From: Struthidea cinerea
Lineage: Eukaryota; Chordata; Aves; Passeriformes; Corcoracidae
Assembly: GCA_013397865.1 (NCBI GenBank)
Contig: VZTI01001047.1
Span: 186,001 to 250,000, forward strand
DNA: 64,000 bases
Direction of reading: 5' to 3'
Program-made: the position numbers and the translations under genes
Notes under the pieces: model-generated
Told to the model about the DNA's origin: nothing
What the model saw: the letters and a program-made list of their open reading frames with translations, nothing else
Databases searched by the model: none
Shown: one piece after another, positions 50,717-63,913 of the stretch
How positions within the stretch are numbered: the stretch's first letter is position 1
How the letters are laid out: the number at the start of each line of letters is the position of its first letter

Positions 50717-53700
50717 GTATATTAAGTTTCAGTTCATCTCCCACGGTTTACTTTGCTACTATGTGATTTCAAATGTAATGGTATCTATTTTCTAACATGT
50801 TGTTGTAACTTTCATTGATTACTCTTACAGTGACATTTTTCGTTCATGAGTAAAGTCCAAATTTCTTATGGTTATCACCAGAAAACAAGGCAGTAAAGAT
50901 CAGAGGGGTTGAAAAACTGCTTGGATAGCAACAATAAAAAAAAAAAAAAAAAAAAAACCAGGAAAGCAACAACCTTCTAAAATGGATCAGATAATGATAG
51001 GGAAAACTTCTGTTCCCATTCTGACTAAGCTGTTTTGCAGTTTCTTATTCCTTTCTTTCTTCCAAGTAGAAGTTTCTGGCAGCACCACCCATTTGTATGT
51101 ACAAATGCAGTTCAGAAGCTGAGTCGCAGGACCAGGTATTCTTGCTTTGAGGACATAAGTGACCACCAGAACAGTGGGATAGGACAGTGACAACAAATCA
51201 GCTACCAGATTCTAATTTAATACTGCAAGTAACCAGACCATGATTTGCCTTTTTGTATCTGTTCTGGCTGAAGCAGTTCCCATCCTTTCCTGACCATAGT
51301 CTGTCACCTCTTCTCATCTCTTTGTCCTCAGTGTCACCCTGACTTGTGCTGAGGCAGCTAGTGCACTGAATCAGCTTTAGCAAATCACTGAGGGAAGAGA
51401 GTAATATTGTTTAGATTGCTATTGTCTGTGTGTGCCATGTGTTATCAAATGGCATTGTTGGAGCCCTGATTCCACACTGCCATGTAGCTCCAGTGCTCAT
51501 TTCCACCTCTGACAATAAGGTATGAACCACTGCTATTCCAGTTAGACAGTCTTTTGTATTGATTTTGCATAAATACAAATGACTACAAGAATACAAAACC
51601 ATGGAGGTGGGATATGAAAGCCAGGGGCTGAGCAGTGGTTCCACACTCATTCCCTGGATGCTTGCCTTCTGAAATAGTTGCCACTCAGACCCCTATTTTC
51701 CATCCCTGCCCTCCTGCCTTGTAGTACTGGCATAACTCTTTGTGTATTAATATCCTGAATTACATCAGGGAACTGATCCAGTTGCAAAATAATCATTTTT
51801 CACTGGGCAGAGAGTAGGTAAATTCAGCTACCACTGCTGCCAAAATAAATACTTACAAAAATGAGCCCTCAGATCATTGTTCTTCTCGGCCCAGGAAAGG
51901 TGATACAAAGAAAAAAGAAACAGTAACTCCATTAGAGAAATATTAATCTAAAGTTTCATAATAAACCCTTTCAAAAGGGGAAGGACTGGAAGGATACCTG
52001 AGGCCAAAGACAAGGCCAAAATCTTTCTCTGGGCTAATTTCACTTACTACATAGGATTTATCAAAGACAGTAAAAAGTAAGATCTATGTTTATATAAAAT
52101 TCAGTTTTGTTTCAGGACCAAATGGGTGATTAAAATTCATCATGAAAAATTCACTTCTTTCTTTTCTCTTTCATAAGAGGCATATGATCCTAAAAATATT
52201 GCAGCATTTTTGTACACATGATTTCCAGGCTTGGTCACTTACCAATCAGCCAATATTAACTAACTCGTGCAGAAACTTCTTCAGTTTGTATCCTGATTAA
52301 CACCCTGGCTCTAAATCACAGACTAGATTCATGCCTGTTTGTCTCATGACAGCAACATGACAAACAGCAAACCTCATGTTGTCTACTGACCAGAGAAAAA
52401 TCAGGAGAGTCAGATTCTAAGAGATCAAATCTAAGTCATTGCAAGACACAGCTCTATATTTATTTATGTACTGACTTAGGTATACAGCATATCACACTTG
52501 ACTTTACTACAAGTTACAATCTTCTGTTCTATGAAACTCTTTCAATTGGTTAATAGTTTTCCATCCCCTCAAGTGCAGTCAGATTCCAGTCATTGTTAAC
52601 ACTGTACATTTAATTTCTAATGTATATCTTTATTTTATTTGGATGGTTTAGAGTCTTTATGTCTTCTAATGTGATATCTGAAGTGTCTTGTTTAGTTCTT
52701 TCATAACTTGTTGATGACCTCCATAAAATATCCTCCTTAGCCTATTGTTCACCTGACTGGGGATGTTCCTGGTGAAACCAACAATTTTGGGCTAGATTAT
52801 TTCCCTCAAAATAAAAACACAGTACATGCAAGTCATTCCAGAACACGTTCAAGGGAGTTCAGCACCCCAGTAGGGCTGCAGGAGCCACTGTGATGCCAGT
52901 CTTGTCAAGTGCCAGATCCTCAAAATAAGTACCTCTGACAGCCACACACGGTCACCTGAACTGCAAGGAGCCAAGGACACTTTGCAGTGCAAAACCTCTG
53001 TCAGAATAAAGTAGATTTTAAGAGCAATATAAGTACATGTAGGAACTGATTGAAATTAAACAAAATTACTTCTTTGGAAATCTAATAAAGGAAATGAGAG
53101 GATGGGCTTCCTTGGCTGATCAGAAATGGGGAAGGCATCAGTAAAGAGTAAGAAATTAAAGGCAAAATGGAACTGAGTTGTGAAGCATCTTGACAGGCAG
53201 CTTCAGTTTTATGTGCTAGAATCAACTGTGAGATGGTAGGTGGAGTAAGTGGGTCAAATCAATGGACTAGCAGGATGAACTCAACGGTAGCATTCCAGAT
53301 GGTTGATTTACTAAAATGGGGTAAGTTAAACCCACAAAAGAGACACTTATTTCAATAAAATAGAAAATTCTGAGACACTACCTTAGATTTTTAGCTATGA
53401 AGTGATAGGAAAATACTATTTGAAACGTAGTGTTCAAAAGGAGTGAAAATGTGCACATCAACTGGTGATGATATCCTGGGGAGTAATCTGCATGAAAAAT
53501 GACCTCTGGAGTTATGGGCTTGACAGACAGGCAGGGTGGAAACAGAACCAATAATTGAGGAAAGAAGTAGCATGAGAGTGCTGAAGTTTTGTCTTCACTC
53601 TGTTGAAATTACACTGACAACAACAACAAGGAAATGTCACAGAGAGAGGCCGGCATCCTAGACTGAAGTTTAGGGTTCTTATTTGTGTACATGATAAATG

Positions 53701-55151
53701 GGAATATGTTATGAAAGGAAGTTGGATGCAGTCCTGTGGGAGGGAGTCTGGAAGGTGCAATCTCTCTTGATCCAAATATCCCTATCAGCCATTCACCAGC
53801 GGCATAAGACCATTCTTGTGGGAATCCTTGCAAATTAAAGCAGTAAAAATAGCTGGTGAACTGAGGCACAGGAAAAGAAGTGAAAGTGGGCAAACAATTA
53901 CATTTTAAAATGAAGGGCTTTGCAATATGAATGTATATAAAAAAGTAAGAAGCATGAAATAAATCGGGTTGAAGCCATCAGGTTGAAAACATACTTGCTT
54001 TGCAAATGATGGTAAGAAGGAATTCATAATTTCCATATTAGATCTTTTACTAAGTATACAATCAGTCATTGTTGAATATTCTGGTCAAAATCCAACAGGT
54101 TTCTTCTGGTTTCACTGTGCTACTGCAAAGATGACATAGTTCAGAGCATAGTCAATCTTCAGCAAGATTTTGTTTTTAATTTCTAGATGCATGTAAGGTT
54201 ACATAAATAATTAAAACAAAAGTCAAAATACATGATTATGTGAAATAGTATATTTTGGTCTTTCATAAAGGCTGTGTAGAAATTTTTTTATGTTGACAGT
54301 GCACAATGGCTGTACAGTAGAGGTTTGGAATACTCTGCTAGCCAAATATTGGGTGGATGGCAAAGAAAGATAAACTGAGTTCTGTTCTATGCTCCGTCAT
54401 CTTTCTATCACTCTCCTTTCTCTTGCCCTCAAGTTTGCTTGCCCAGGTCTCTTTATTTAACCTGTCCCAGTTCCATCTCTTCAAGTGGTTGATTCCAGTA
54501 CTATTGTCACTGTGCATCAAGTCCTGCTCACCTCTTTGGTCTTGTTCTGCTCACCTCAAAGTTCTTGAACATTCAGTTCCAATCTCTACTGTACCCAAAT
54601 CAAATGAGAAAACTCTGTCTCTCTCTTCAAACTGAAGCCTACAAGAGGCAGATGCCACAGAGAAGCAAAGGCGAGACAGGCTCTCTTCTATCAGTACGAG
54701 CTCCCAGACTGGCCCAGCATGGCTTGTCCCAGGCTCACCCTGTATTGTAGTGAAAGCTCTGCTTGCCCTGGGCTGGGCATGGCAAGGGCAAACAGAATGT
54801 TCAGGGGAGTTTACTGCTGCAGTTTAAATTCACACAAAATACATGCAAATGGCTGTTTTTCACTTGGTAAAATGTGCATGGATTTTCTTAAGCAAACCAG
54901 AAGGCCAAAATTTGTAAGGCACTGCTGACCCCTGTGTGCCACTTTGAAAATACATCCCAAGCTCTTTTCCTGCATTTGGTTTGAAACTACTTAATATTTC
55001 CAAATTGTTAGGTAAAAACCTGAAAATTTGACAACTTCCCATCAAAAATCAGTTACATGTATGAGGCCATGTGAGCTGCTCTCAACTTGTTCCTCTCAAA
55101 TAACATGGGAGGTTATCCATTAACTTCAGCAGAAGCAGAATCAATCTCTTG

Positions 55152-55166
55152 ATTATTATTATTATT
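55152..55166. repeat. (ATT)5 microsatellite
   Basis: Five perfect ATT units form a short simple repeat inside the CFAP99 intron. Confidence 0.9.
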
Positions 55167-56305
55167 TTAACTTCTTAATGCATCTTTATAATTTTATTCA
55201 AATATCAATGTTCCACCTGAGCATATCCTCTCAGTGTAGGAAATCTCGTTTCAAGCTTTTAGACAGAAATCCCCTTGGAAAACAGTTGGCTGTACAGTCT
55301 GCTTCCAAATATATTCCAGAGGGACTGCCCAAAGTCAGCAGCATTGCCCTGTACATACCTTGGTGTACATGAGATAAGTAGTTTGCCATCTTTATTTGTA
55401 GGAAATGATGGCATTACATACTGCTCTCCAGAGGTATGGTTTTTCCTAGCTGTATGTGGGATTTAGCTTTACACAGCCCATTTACAGCAGCAACGGCTGC
55501 ACTTCTAATCCCTGTGTGCTGCGTTGAAAAAGCACCCATCTTTCCCTGCATTTTTGTAATTGAGGTAGATCAAGCAGATACCATATCAAATAACCACTGG
55601 GATACATTTTTCACTTGTTGCAGTTTGCAACCACTCAGTGTTTCAATATACAAATAGGAAATCAGAAAATTAGTGCTAAAGGAAAAGAAAGTGAGGTTAA
55701 AGAAAGGTAAACTATTACTGTGACAGTAGTTCAGGTCTGTCTGAACCACTGTGTGTATAATGATAGAATGTTTTTTTGATGTGATGGAAATGTATAAACA
55801 AACTGCTGAGTGCCAGGTAGTTGTCAGTGTTGAAAACCAAGGTGTCAAGAGAGAGCATAATCTCTACAAGGCCACTCAGGAAGCAAGAAAGACATGTTCC
55901 AGTCTCAGTTCCTATCTTCCAACTCCTCGTTTAGACTTCTGTATAAAAGTGGAGTTAGGAAAACTCACTCATTATTAACCTCTTGTTTTTAGAGAAAAAG
56001 ATGAAATATGGAAGGATTTTTAATTATTGAATAATGGGACATGAATAACACAGTTTCCTCTAATTAGTATGTTACAATCAATATCAGTCTAGAGGTGTTA
56101 AACTCCATACATTTTGTTTCTGCTACAGGTAAACTTTACATCATAAAAGGAATTTCTGTTTATTGTTCTCAGTGACTGATCAGACTGTATTTTCTTCCAG
56201 GAAGAAAACTACACTTTGAGTTGTAATTTAGGTTTTACAGTCTTCATGTTTATTGTACTGTAATTTACAATGTTTATAACATAATATTGGACTTGTTTTT
56301 CACTA

Positions 56306-56333
56306 TAAGTAACTATAAATAACTATAAATAAA
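56306..56333. repeat. Short AACTATAAAT tandem repeat
   Basis: About three consecutive AACTATAAAT/GTAACTATAAAT-type units lie in AT-rich intron. The repeat is minor. Confidence 0.7.
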
Positions 56334-59300
56334 ACTACAGATTCATTAGCAATATGATGGATGATTCCTAATTGCAACAAACAAGCCCTCACCTTCAAGC
56401 ACGAAGAATCATATTATTCCCTCAAACCACCTAAAAACAAGTAAGACCAGTTAAATGTTCTTGCTTCAATATTGTGACTTGTTGCTATTAAAACAGAATT
56501 CAATTTGAATTATCCTAACACATTAACTTAAAATAATTCCTAAGTCTGTCTCACATCTTTAAATTATTACATATTCACATTCAAATTTACATCTGTTCCT
56601 GTTGTTCTTCATTTGAATGGCCAGATTACCTCTCCTTGTTTATCTTCCTAAATGCTTTTTAATACTCCTTTTATCAGACTGATGCCGTCCAGATAATATC
56701 TTCACTCTTGTGTACTAAACCCCCTTCTTTTTATTAAGCATTCTTCACTTAAATCTGTCAAAAATTATCTATATCCAAGTGATCTTTCATCCAGTGCATG
56801 TTGTACATAAGGATATGGTTTCATCAGACCATTTCTAGAAATGGACTGCATCTGCTCATTTTGAAAAAAAGGTTATATATTGTACCTAACTGAAGCATCC
56901 CGAGTATTGTTCTTCCTTTTGACTGTTAGAATCAAGCTTTTGCTATGATAACAAGAGACAGAGTTTAACACAGGAGTTACCGTGTGATGTTTGTGCCTTT
57001 CTCTATGCAAATAACTCACTTTATTTTCAGTGGAATTATCTGCTACAATTAGAGTTGCAGGATTAGACCCATCATATTGACCTTCCTACATACATCCCAG
57101 CTACAGAAAAGCTTATTTCTGTAAAACCAGAACTGCCACCCCAATTCACTGTTCTGCTCCTTTATTCCTCTCATGTTGACAGCAAGATGAGCCTGTTTAT
57201 GAGCTTCCCATTTCACAAGAACATGGTGTGATTTGGCACAACTCTTCATAGTTCTCATTTGTGCTGGTTCAGCTGTGTCTCACACATGCCCACTCAACTA
57301 ATTTTACTCAATTGTGAGTAAAATCCCCAAATGCCAAAAGTCACAGATTTCATTTTAAATATGAAGACAATGTAATGCAAGAATGATAGCTTTGGTGAAC
57401 AAAAATCCTATTAAATTATAGAAGTATAATTTGTATTATTAGTTACTGACATAAATGCAGATTAGGATTTTTCTAAGGAAATGATGGAATCTGAGTTTTT
57501 TTGCAGTGTTCTGGGATTTAATACTAAGTACAAGGGAAAATAATGTTAACTGTACCTCTTAGTACAGCATTGGTCAGCACTGTCTGCTGAAGATGAAAAA
57601 CACTAGCTTGTGACTGCAACATAGACTGTGAATAGTAGAAGCAGGATATTTTCCTACTTATATCCAAAGATCCCAGTCGTTTTTTCCCACTGACTTCAGA
57701 AAGAAAGAAGACTGGGTTCTGGTGACTGATTCAAACCCTGGTGGCATCAGTAGAAATATTTTCTTTCATTTTCACAGCATTTTGATTAGACCCTTGGAGA
57801 GGACTAGCACTGATATCTGTAGCACTCTAAACTAATCAGACTGTATCTGCAAAATGTGTACGTTCTACCTAGCAGAAGACAAGTTCACTACACACTATTG
57901 CACAGTTCTCTCAGGAGGTGAAAGCTGTTTTATCTTTTCATCAAATATTGTCTTCTTTCTAAAATGTTTGTTTCACCTAAAATATATCCTTAGCCTAAGA
58001 AGTCTCAAACAGAGCATGGTCGATACTTCTTTCCTTTTTTCTCTCCAGAGAGAAGAGCTTTTCCTTCTCTCCTTTTCTGATCTCTCTGCCCCGTTTAAAC
58101 AGGTCCCACTGTAACCAGCCTTATTACAATACCCCCACGATGGCAAAGCTTGTCTTTTGCAGATATTTCTCCATTTCATTCATGCTATTTCTTGTACTAA
58201 TCCATGTTGGAAGTTGTTTGTGTTCAAAGCCCTTCTTACACAGTCTCTTCTCTCCTTGAGGAAACTTGACTGATTCCCAGCTACAGCTGTGTGTCAGAGA
58301 GCAGGAAAAGTATGTCCATGGAAGCAGGCTACAGGTATTAGGGTTTTCCCAAAAGGGGGAGGTAAAACCAATCAGCACAAGAAGAATTAGACAAGAATCA
58401 CATTTTCTTCACCAGGATCATTCAGGATAAATTCAGACAGAATCATTTTTTTTTATAACTTAAACACTTAGTAATCAGAAGAAGCTGAAATTCAATGCCA
58501 TAGAGAGAACACTGTCAGATATTTGTATCTGTTCCAGATCTGTTTTGTCTTCTGATATTTTTAATATTCAGTGTAACAGAAGATGATCACTACCTGTGTT
58601 ACGTTCACCCATAAATAATCTGGCCTTCCTTATGCTGAAGGGCTCACACATACTTGCAAACTTAGCTAACTGCTAGTTGTTTCAGAGAAATATGTGATTA
58701 CAGTATACTTGAAAAGTTAAAAAGTTGCTCTGATGGACAGAATAAATGCTCACAAATTAGTGTTTATTAATTCTTGTTGGCACCAATGACTTAGTGTGTT
58801 GCCTGGGGCAAATTTCTTACTTGCTCCATGCCATAGTTCCTGCATGTACAAAATGATATTAGCCAAAAGGAATCTCATTAAATACAATTAATGCTAGTAA
58901 AGTGTTTTGAAAACCTCATACAAAAGGTGCTATAAACATACAATCTGTCATACTGTACCATTTCGGGATCACTTGACCCACTCTGAAATACATCTCACTG
59001 ACATGAAGTGCAGCACAGAGCCCCACAGAAAGAATGCATTTAGGAAATTAGTGCTAGAAATTACACCTATCCAACATGTTACTTTTCCAAAACCTTTATT
59101 ATTTCAGATATACTGATAAACTGTAAATCTCCTTGATGAAATTTGTAGAGGACACAGTGCACTTTCTATGCAGAGAGTATCATAATTGGTTTAAAGCACT
59201 GGCTCAGGTTTTGATTCACTAGATTATCTGCAGGGCTTAACCAACAACTGGCTCACCTTTGGGATTTCCCATCCAAATGCTCCTCCTGCCCAGTCTTGTT

Positions 59301-61745
59301 TAGTTGATTGAGTAGTGATGAGATCACTTCCTTAGGTGACACAGCTGCAGGCTGCTCAACTGTTCTCGTTTTGTACCTGTAGAAACAGAACATTTAGTAC
59401 CTTCTGTGGCTGAAAGCAGATTCAACTGATTATGTTTCATGACAAGACTTTTTGGCCTGTGGTCCCCAGAACTGCCAATTGGTACTGACTTTGTGAAGCA
59501 TAGCTGTCCCCAGGCTGCACTTCTTGTCAGCCTGTTGCTTGTCTCAAGGCCATGTAGTGGTTATGTACATTCTTGCTCAAGGCGTAAGCAAGATTAAGAA
59601 CTTCCGTGTTCATCCTAACAATTCTGACTGACTTGTTAACTCAGAGCAGTAAAAGTAGAGTAAATGTAGACAGGCAATTACATTTTTATGCTGTAGTCTC
59701 TATTGTATAGCAGATTATTTGGGCACAGGTGGTGTTCTCTTTTTACCTGTTTTATCTACTTTTGGTCACCTCTCCAAAGTACATTTGAAAAGCACAGGTT
59801 TGCCATAGCACTTTATATCAAAGTATACAGAACAGGAATGCAAAGATTCTAATCGAATAAAGATCTTGAAAACAACTGAAATTTTAGCTTTCTAGCAGAG
59901 ATAGTTGAGAGAGTTTTTGTTGGGCTTATTTCCAAGAGGCTTGACCAGTTTTAGGATGGACTTTTGGTTTGTTACCAGAGTTACTATGTTCTGCAGTTTC
60001 TCCATGAACAACGCCATTTGCTCAAGGAGAGCAATTGTTTTCGATTGAAAATGTCACAATCTTGCTTTCACTGGAACGACATCCTCTCTCACCTTGCCAT
60101 TCAGTTATTTAGGTTTGTTTTTGCCTTTTGTGGTGCATTCTTAAAGATCTCATATCAAATATGAGATATAGATAAATTTAATCATTTAGTGGGGGCTTAG
60201 ATTTATGGATCTGCTTTGTTAGTTTTATGAAAGAACTTCCATAAATCTTCATCTTTAAAAGGTATATTTGGAATGAACTTTGTGCCTCACAAAATCCCTC
60301 AGTGCTTAGCAAGATGGAGTCCATATTTCCCATATTTGTAAATTTTTTTTTGCGTATTTTAAGATTTGTTCATTCTTTTTCCTCATTTTTCCTGGTGATG
60401 ATACACAATTTAGAAGGAATGAAACCTGGGTTTTGAGCAGGAGTAGCAAAAAAAATTTATGCTTGCTCTGAATGACAACCTGAGAAAATACACTTCAAAT
60501 TCTTCTGCATAATTTTTTACATTTAAATACTAGAATGGCAATTTTAAAGTTTTGCCTTGTATTTGCTCAATCTCAAAGCCCTGTATAGTGTCACACATCA
60601 GAAAACTCACAGAGTTCCATCCAGCAGCCTCTAATAATACCCATAAACTAGAAATGAATTACATTAGGGAAATAAAGCAATCAAGAGGGTAGCAGGCAGC
60701 CTACTGGGCAAGGTGAACATCTAATCTGATATATTATTGCAGTTCAATTGTTCCCACACCTCAGAGCTCTGGGAGAGACCATACATCAAATGTGGACTAC
60801 ACGTTTTCAGAAGATGCACTTAGCCTTTTTTCTTGGCTTCTTGTCTAACCTCCTTAAATCGAAGGATCATTATTGTTTGTAATTTTGTCATAGCTCAGCT
60901 GGCCATTTCCAATTCATGTAATAACAAACTGTACTGGGCTTCAGATTTTATTGCAATGTTTAAAGGTGGTTCATACTAGAAGTTTATCTCATATACTAGC
61001 AGATACTCCATAGGTTATTTATTATAACCTTTCTGTTATTTATTGAAGCTCTCTGTAAAGTTGAGGAGCATTCAGACTTTTTAAAGGGATTATGGGCTAG
61101 GACCCAAAAGGCACACAGTGAGCACCTGACTTTCCTGTTCTCTTGGGATACTGCATGAACATTACAAGTGACCAGGAATGTAACAGGGTAAGAAACAGTC
61201 TGCATTAAAAAGAATCCTGGCACTCACAGGTTTAGCGTAAATTAGTCATATTCTCCCAAGTTAGGTTTCAGTAGCAGTTAAGAGTCTTTTTCATAGTCTC
61301 TGTCTGGCTTCTCCCCTCAGTTTAGTCTCCCTAAGTAGCACAGACATCACTGACAAAGAAGAGGTCTCCTGAGGGGACACCAAACTCTTACTGAAACTGT
61401 CTCATACTGTTGACTAAGTTAATCATTGCTCATAGCTCAGAGACTTCAGATTTTCTTTGCATCAACTGCTGACATTCACACATCAAGGTCTTTTAACTCA
61501 ATGCATATGTCAGCAGATAAAATGAACACTTAACATTGGAGAAAGTTACATTTTATTTAACAAGGGCCATTAGTTTGCTAGGACTGCCCTTATTTGATAG
61601 CATTAGAAGGGCAGCAGCCCTACCAAAGGCACTGCTGTTCATTGTTCATGTTTTCCAGTTACTTCAAAATGGTTGTACTTTTTGTACACAACTAACATTT
61701 TCTTTCCTAAATACAGTAATCATTATTAATTTTGTATCTCTATAG

Positions 61746-61890
61746 ACTCTTAACGTGACAGAAGAAAAATTTGTATTGGATACACTAGAAGGATGCACAG
61801 AATATAAATCCATATTGGATGTAGTAGTCAATGCTTTTTATGCTCAGGATGGGAGATACTGCCCAATTTCTGAGCGTAATCTCTATTTAG
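61746..61890 (+). CDS. CFAP99: CFAP99, second coding exon
   Basis: This is a 145-base exon between CTCTATAG (ending 61745) and a strong donor TTAG|GTAAGT (from 61891). In the frame set by the previous exon it encodes 48 codons plus one base with no stop. The translation includes EEKFVLDTLEGCTEYKSIL and VVVNAFYAQDGRYCPISERN, the FVL-x-x-L-x-GC-x-EY and AFY-x-DGR signature I recall for the CFAP99 N-terminal domain. It ends in phase 1, and the spare G completes a valine with the next exon. The exon is followed by unrelated AT-rich intron that stays open only by chance for some codons. Confidence 0.9.
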
Positions 61891-62939
61891 GTAAGTTGTC
61901 TTTACAATACCAAATCTGTTTACCACAAAACTTCAAAAAATATCATTTTACTAGTGTAGGTCTTGGTATTATGCTACACTGGAAGCATTGTCATTGTGCC
62001 TAGTACAGTGTGAAGTACACGACTTTTTCCAATGTCCTTATGATGTGAAGTCTAAAATCTGAAATTGTTATTTAGTCTGAACTCTTACAGGTGTTAACTG
62101 GAATGTTACCTAAGAAAGTCAGGTAAGACGCAGGTGGAAAATAGCATCAATGGCTGGAAGAAGCATCTTGGAAGTTTAACTATCCATTTAAAAAATGTTC
62201 TTCAGTGATTTCCTTTTATTCTCCTCTGTGCAACCCAATACCTCTGCCATTCAGAGACGAAACTGTGTAACAAAGCTCTGTGTGCTGAGGAACACAGCAT
62301 GTCTCACAGTATGCAGACACAATTGTCTCTATCCATACCTGCATTTCTTCATTACTGACCATCACAATGACATAAGTAGGCTTCTGGCTGTCTCCAGGAG
62401 TGAGATCAACTATTTTCATTTTATTAGTTACTTGGTTAGAATCAGTTATGATATAATTATATCTGATAGTATGAGCTAGTTAATTAGGGTAGTTGGTACT
62501 ACTCCCAAAGTTATTTCAAGTATTGAGAAGTACAATGCTATTTATTTAATATACACATGCTGAGGTTGATTTATTAAGTCCCTAAGTATGTTGAAATCAC
62601 AAATTCCAATGGTTCTGTAAGTCAGATAAGTTCTGAATCTTTGTGGGTATATTTAAAAGTTAATTTAATTCAAAGTGGTTGAAAAATACAAAGAAACTTA
62701 TCTAATATAAATATATCTACATTTTATGTTTTAAAAGCTACTAAATTTCTATGGCAATTCTGGTTGCTTCTGTCACAATCTGGAAAAGTACAGAAATCTA
62801 AATCAAACAACAAACAAAAGGGAACCTAAACTGTCAAGGATGAAATTATTAGTGTATTGAGTTTATTCTGAATGGTAATGCTTCATTGTCTCCATTTCTC
62901 CAGTGCCATGTTTTTCATTGTCTGGGGCACATAAATTAT

Positions 62940-63380
62940 ACCTTTAAGCTGAGTGTAGCTATAATTGGATTGTCAGAACTGGTCCACTTAAAAGCCTCCA
63001 TTAATCATAGGCAGAGGGCAGGCACAGAAAATTTTCCTTTATCAACAAGTTGAAAGTCTGAGGTCATTGGCTTACATTTTTTTAAGCTGCTTGTGATTCC
63101 CTTTGCCAAGCTGCATTGACACTTAAATGATCAAAGCTGCTTATAAAGGCTGTTGCTATGTGTGAGCAGATTTGAATTTAATAAAGCTTGTAGGAGATAA
63201 ATGTATATTCTGCTAAGACTGATTAAATATGTTGCTGTACTAAAGCACATGAGATTGAAGCCTAAAGATACACTGAGTTGGCTGCAGCACATTGGTCAGA
63301 ATTTACTGATTTTACCATTGCAGTTTGGTGGCAGCTAAAACACTGCACTGTAAGTGAAGCTTGCTTGATCAAAGTGAGTT
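62940..63380. promoter_or_regulatory. Candidate conserved non-coding element or enhancer
   Basis: The block is less simple in sequence than surrounding intron. It contains TATAATTGGATTG (about 62960) and CATTAATCATAG (about 62999) homeodomain-type cores, and two GATCAAAG TCF/LEF-type sites (63129-63136 and 63367-63374). Conservation cannot be judged from one sequence, so this is a suggestion only. Confidence 0.3.
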
Positions 63381-63464
63381 TGGACTAATGAAAGCTGATA
63401 CAGGAGCCCATGAACTTTACAGGTCTACTAAAATTTCACAGTACTGACTGTGCCTCTTCCTGTA

Positions 63465-63540
63465 TCACAGAATAGAATCATAAATCATTTAGGTTGGAAA
63501 AGACCTCTAAGATCCTTCAGCTGTGTACTTGCCGTAGAGG
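63465..63540 (-). mobile_element. Very short CR1 3' end
   Basis: TCACAGAATAGAATCATAAATC is followed by TTAGGTTGGAAAAGACCTCTAAGATC and a short tail. This is the extreme 3' end of a CR1, opposite strand, inserted in a CFAP99 intron. Confidence 0.85.
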
Positions 63541-63913
63541 GTGCAAGATTCAGGTTTGAGATTTCATAATGTAAAACTTGATTTTTTTCCAATTCAGAAT
63601 AAAAACAAAGGTTACAACATTTTAGGTAAAATGGTCACTTGGAAAAAAAGCAAAATAAGTACTAGAAATATTAAATTTTATGTTTAATTTTTTTGTTATC
63701 TAGAATGTTGTTATGTATAATAAACCATGAATTTGTAACAGAAGAGTAAGAGCTGTCCTCTCTGAAAACATTAAAACCAGAGTATGTTGAAAAATTCACT
63801 ATCAAAATAGTTTAAAATTAAGGTAACAGTCTAAATCCTAGAGTATGTTGAGTATAGGGTATAGGTTTATTAGAACTGCCTGCTGCATTTTAAATGTATG
63901 TATCTTTTGATAG

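Larger units (their letters stand above)
50717..61745 (+). other. CFAP99: CFAP99 intron of about 11 kb
   Basis: GT at 50717 and AG at 61744-61745 bound it, and both flanks are in phase 0. The content is AT-rich, with T>A on the + strand. It has a run of about 22 A near 50936-50957 and a short ATT repeat at 55152-55166. No other gene, LTR or convincing CR1 was recognised within it. The open frames, up to about 94 codons, are not exon-like. Confidence 0.75.
61891..63913 (+). other. CFAP99: CFAP99 intron of 2 kb with a possible conserved element
   Basis: The boundaries are GTAAGT at 61891 and TTTTGATAG ending at 63913. The right half holds a balanced-composition block with homeodomain- and TCF-like words (about 62940-63380) and a CR1 end at 63465. 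No additional exon was seen, and the phases of the flanking exons join directly. Confidence 0.75.

Noticed and set aside
63323..63348. Mini-exon between a GCAG acceptor and a GTAAGT donor
   Set aside because: It would be only 26 bases, and the flanking CFAP99 exons already join in phase without it.
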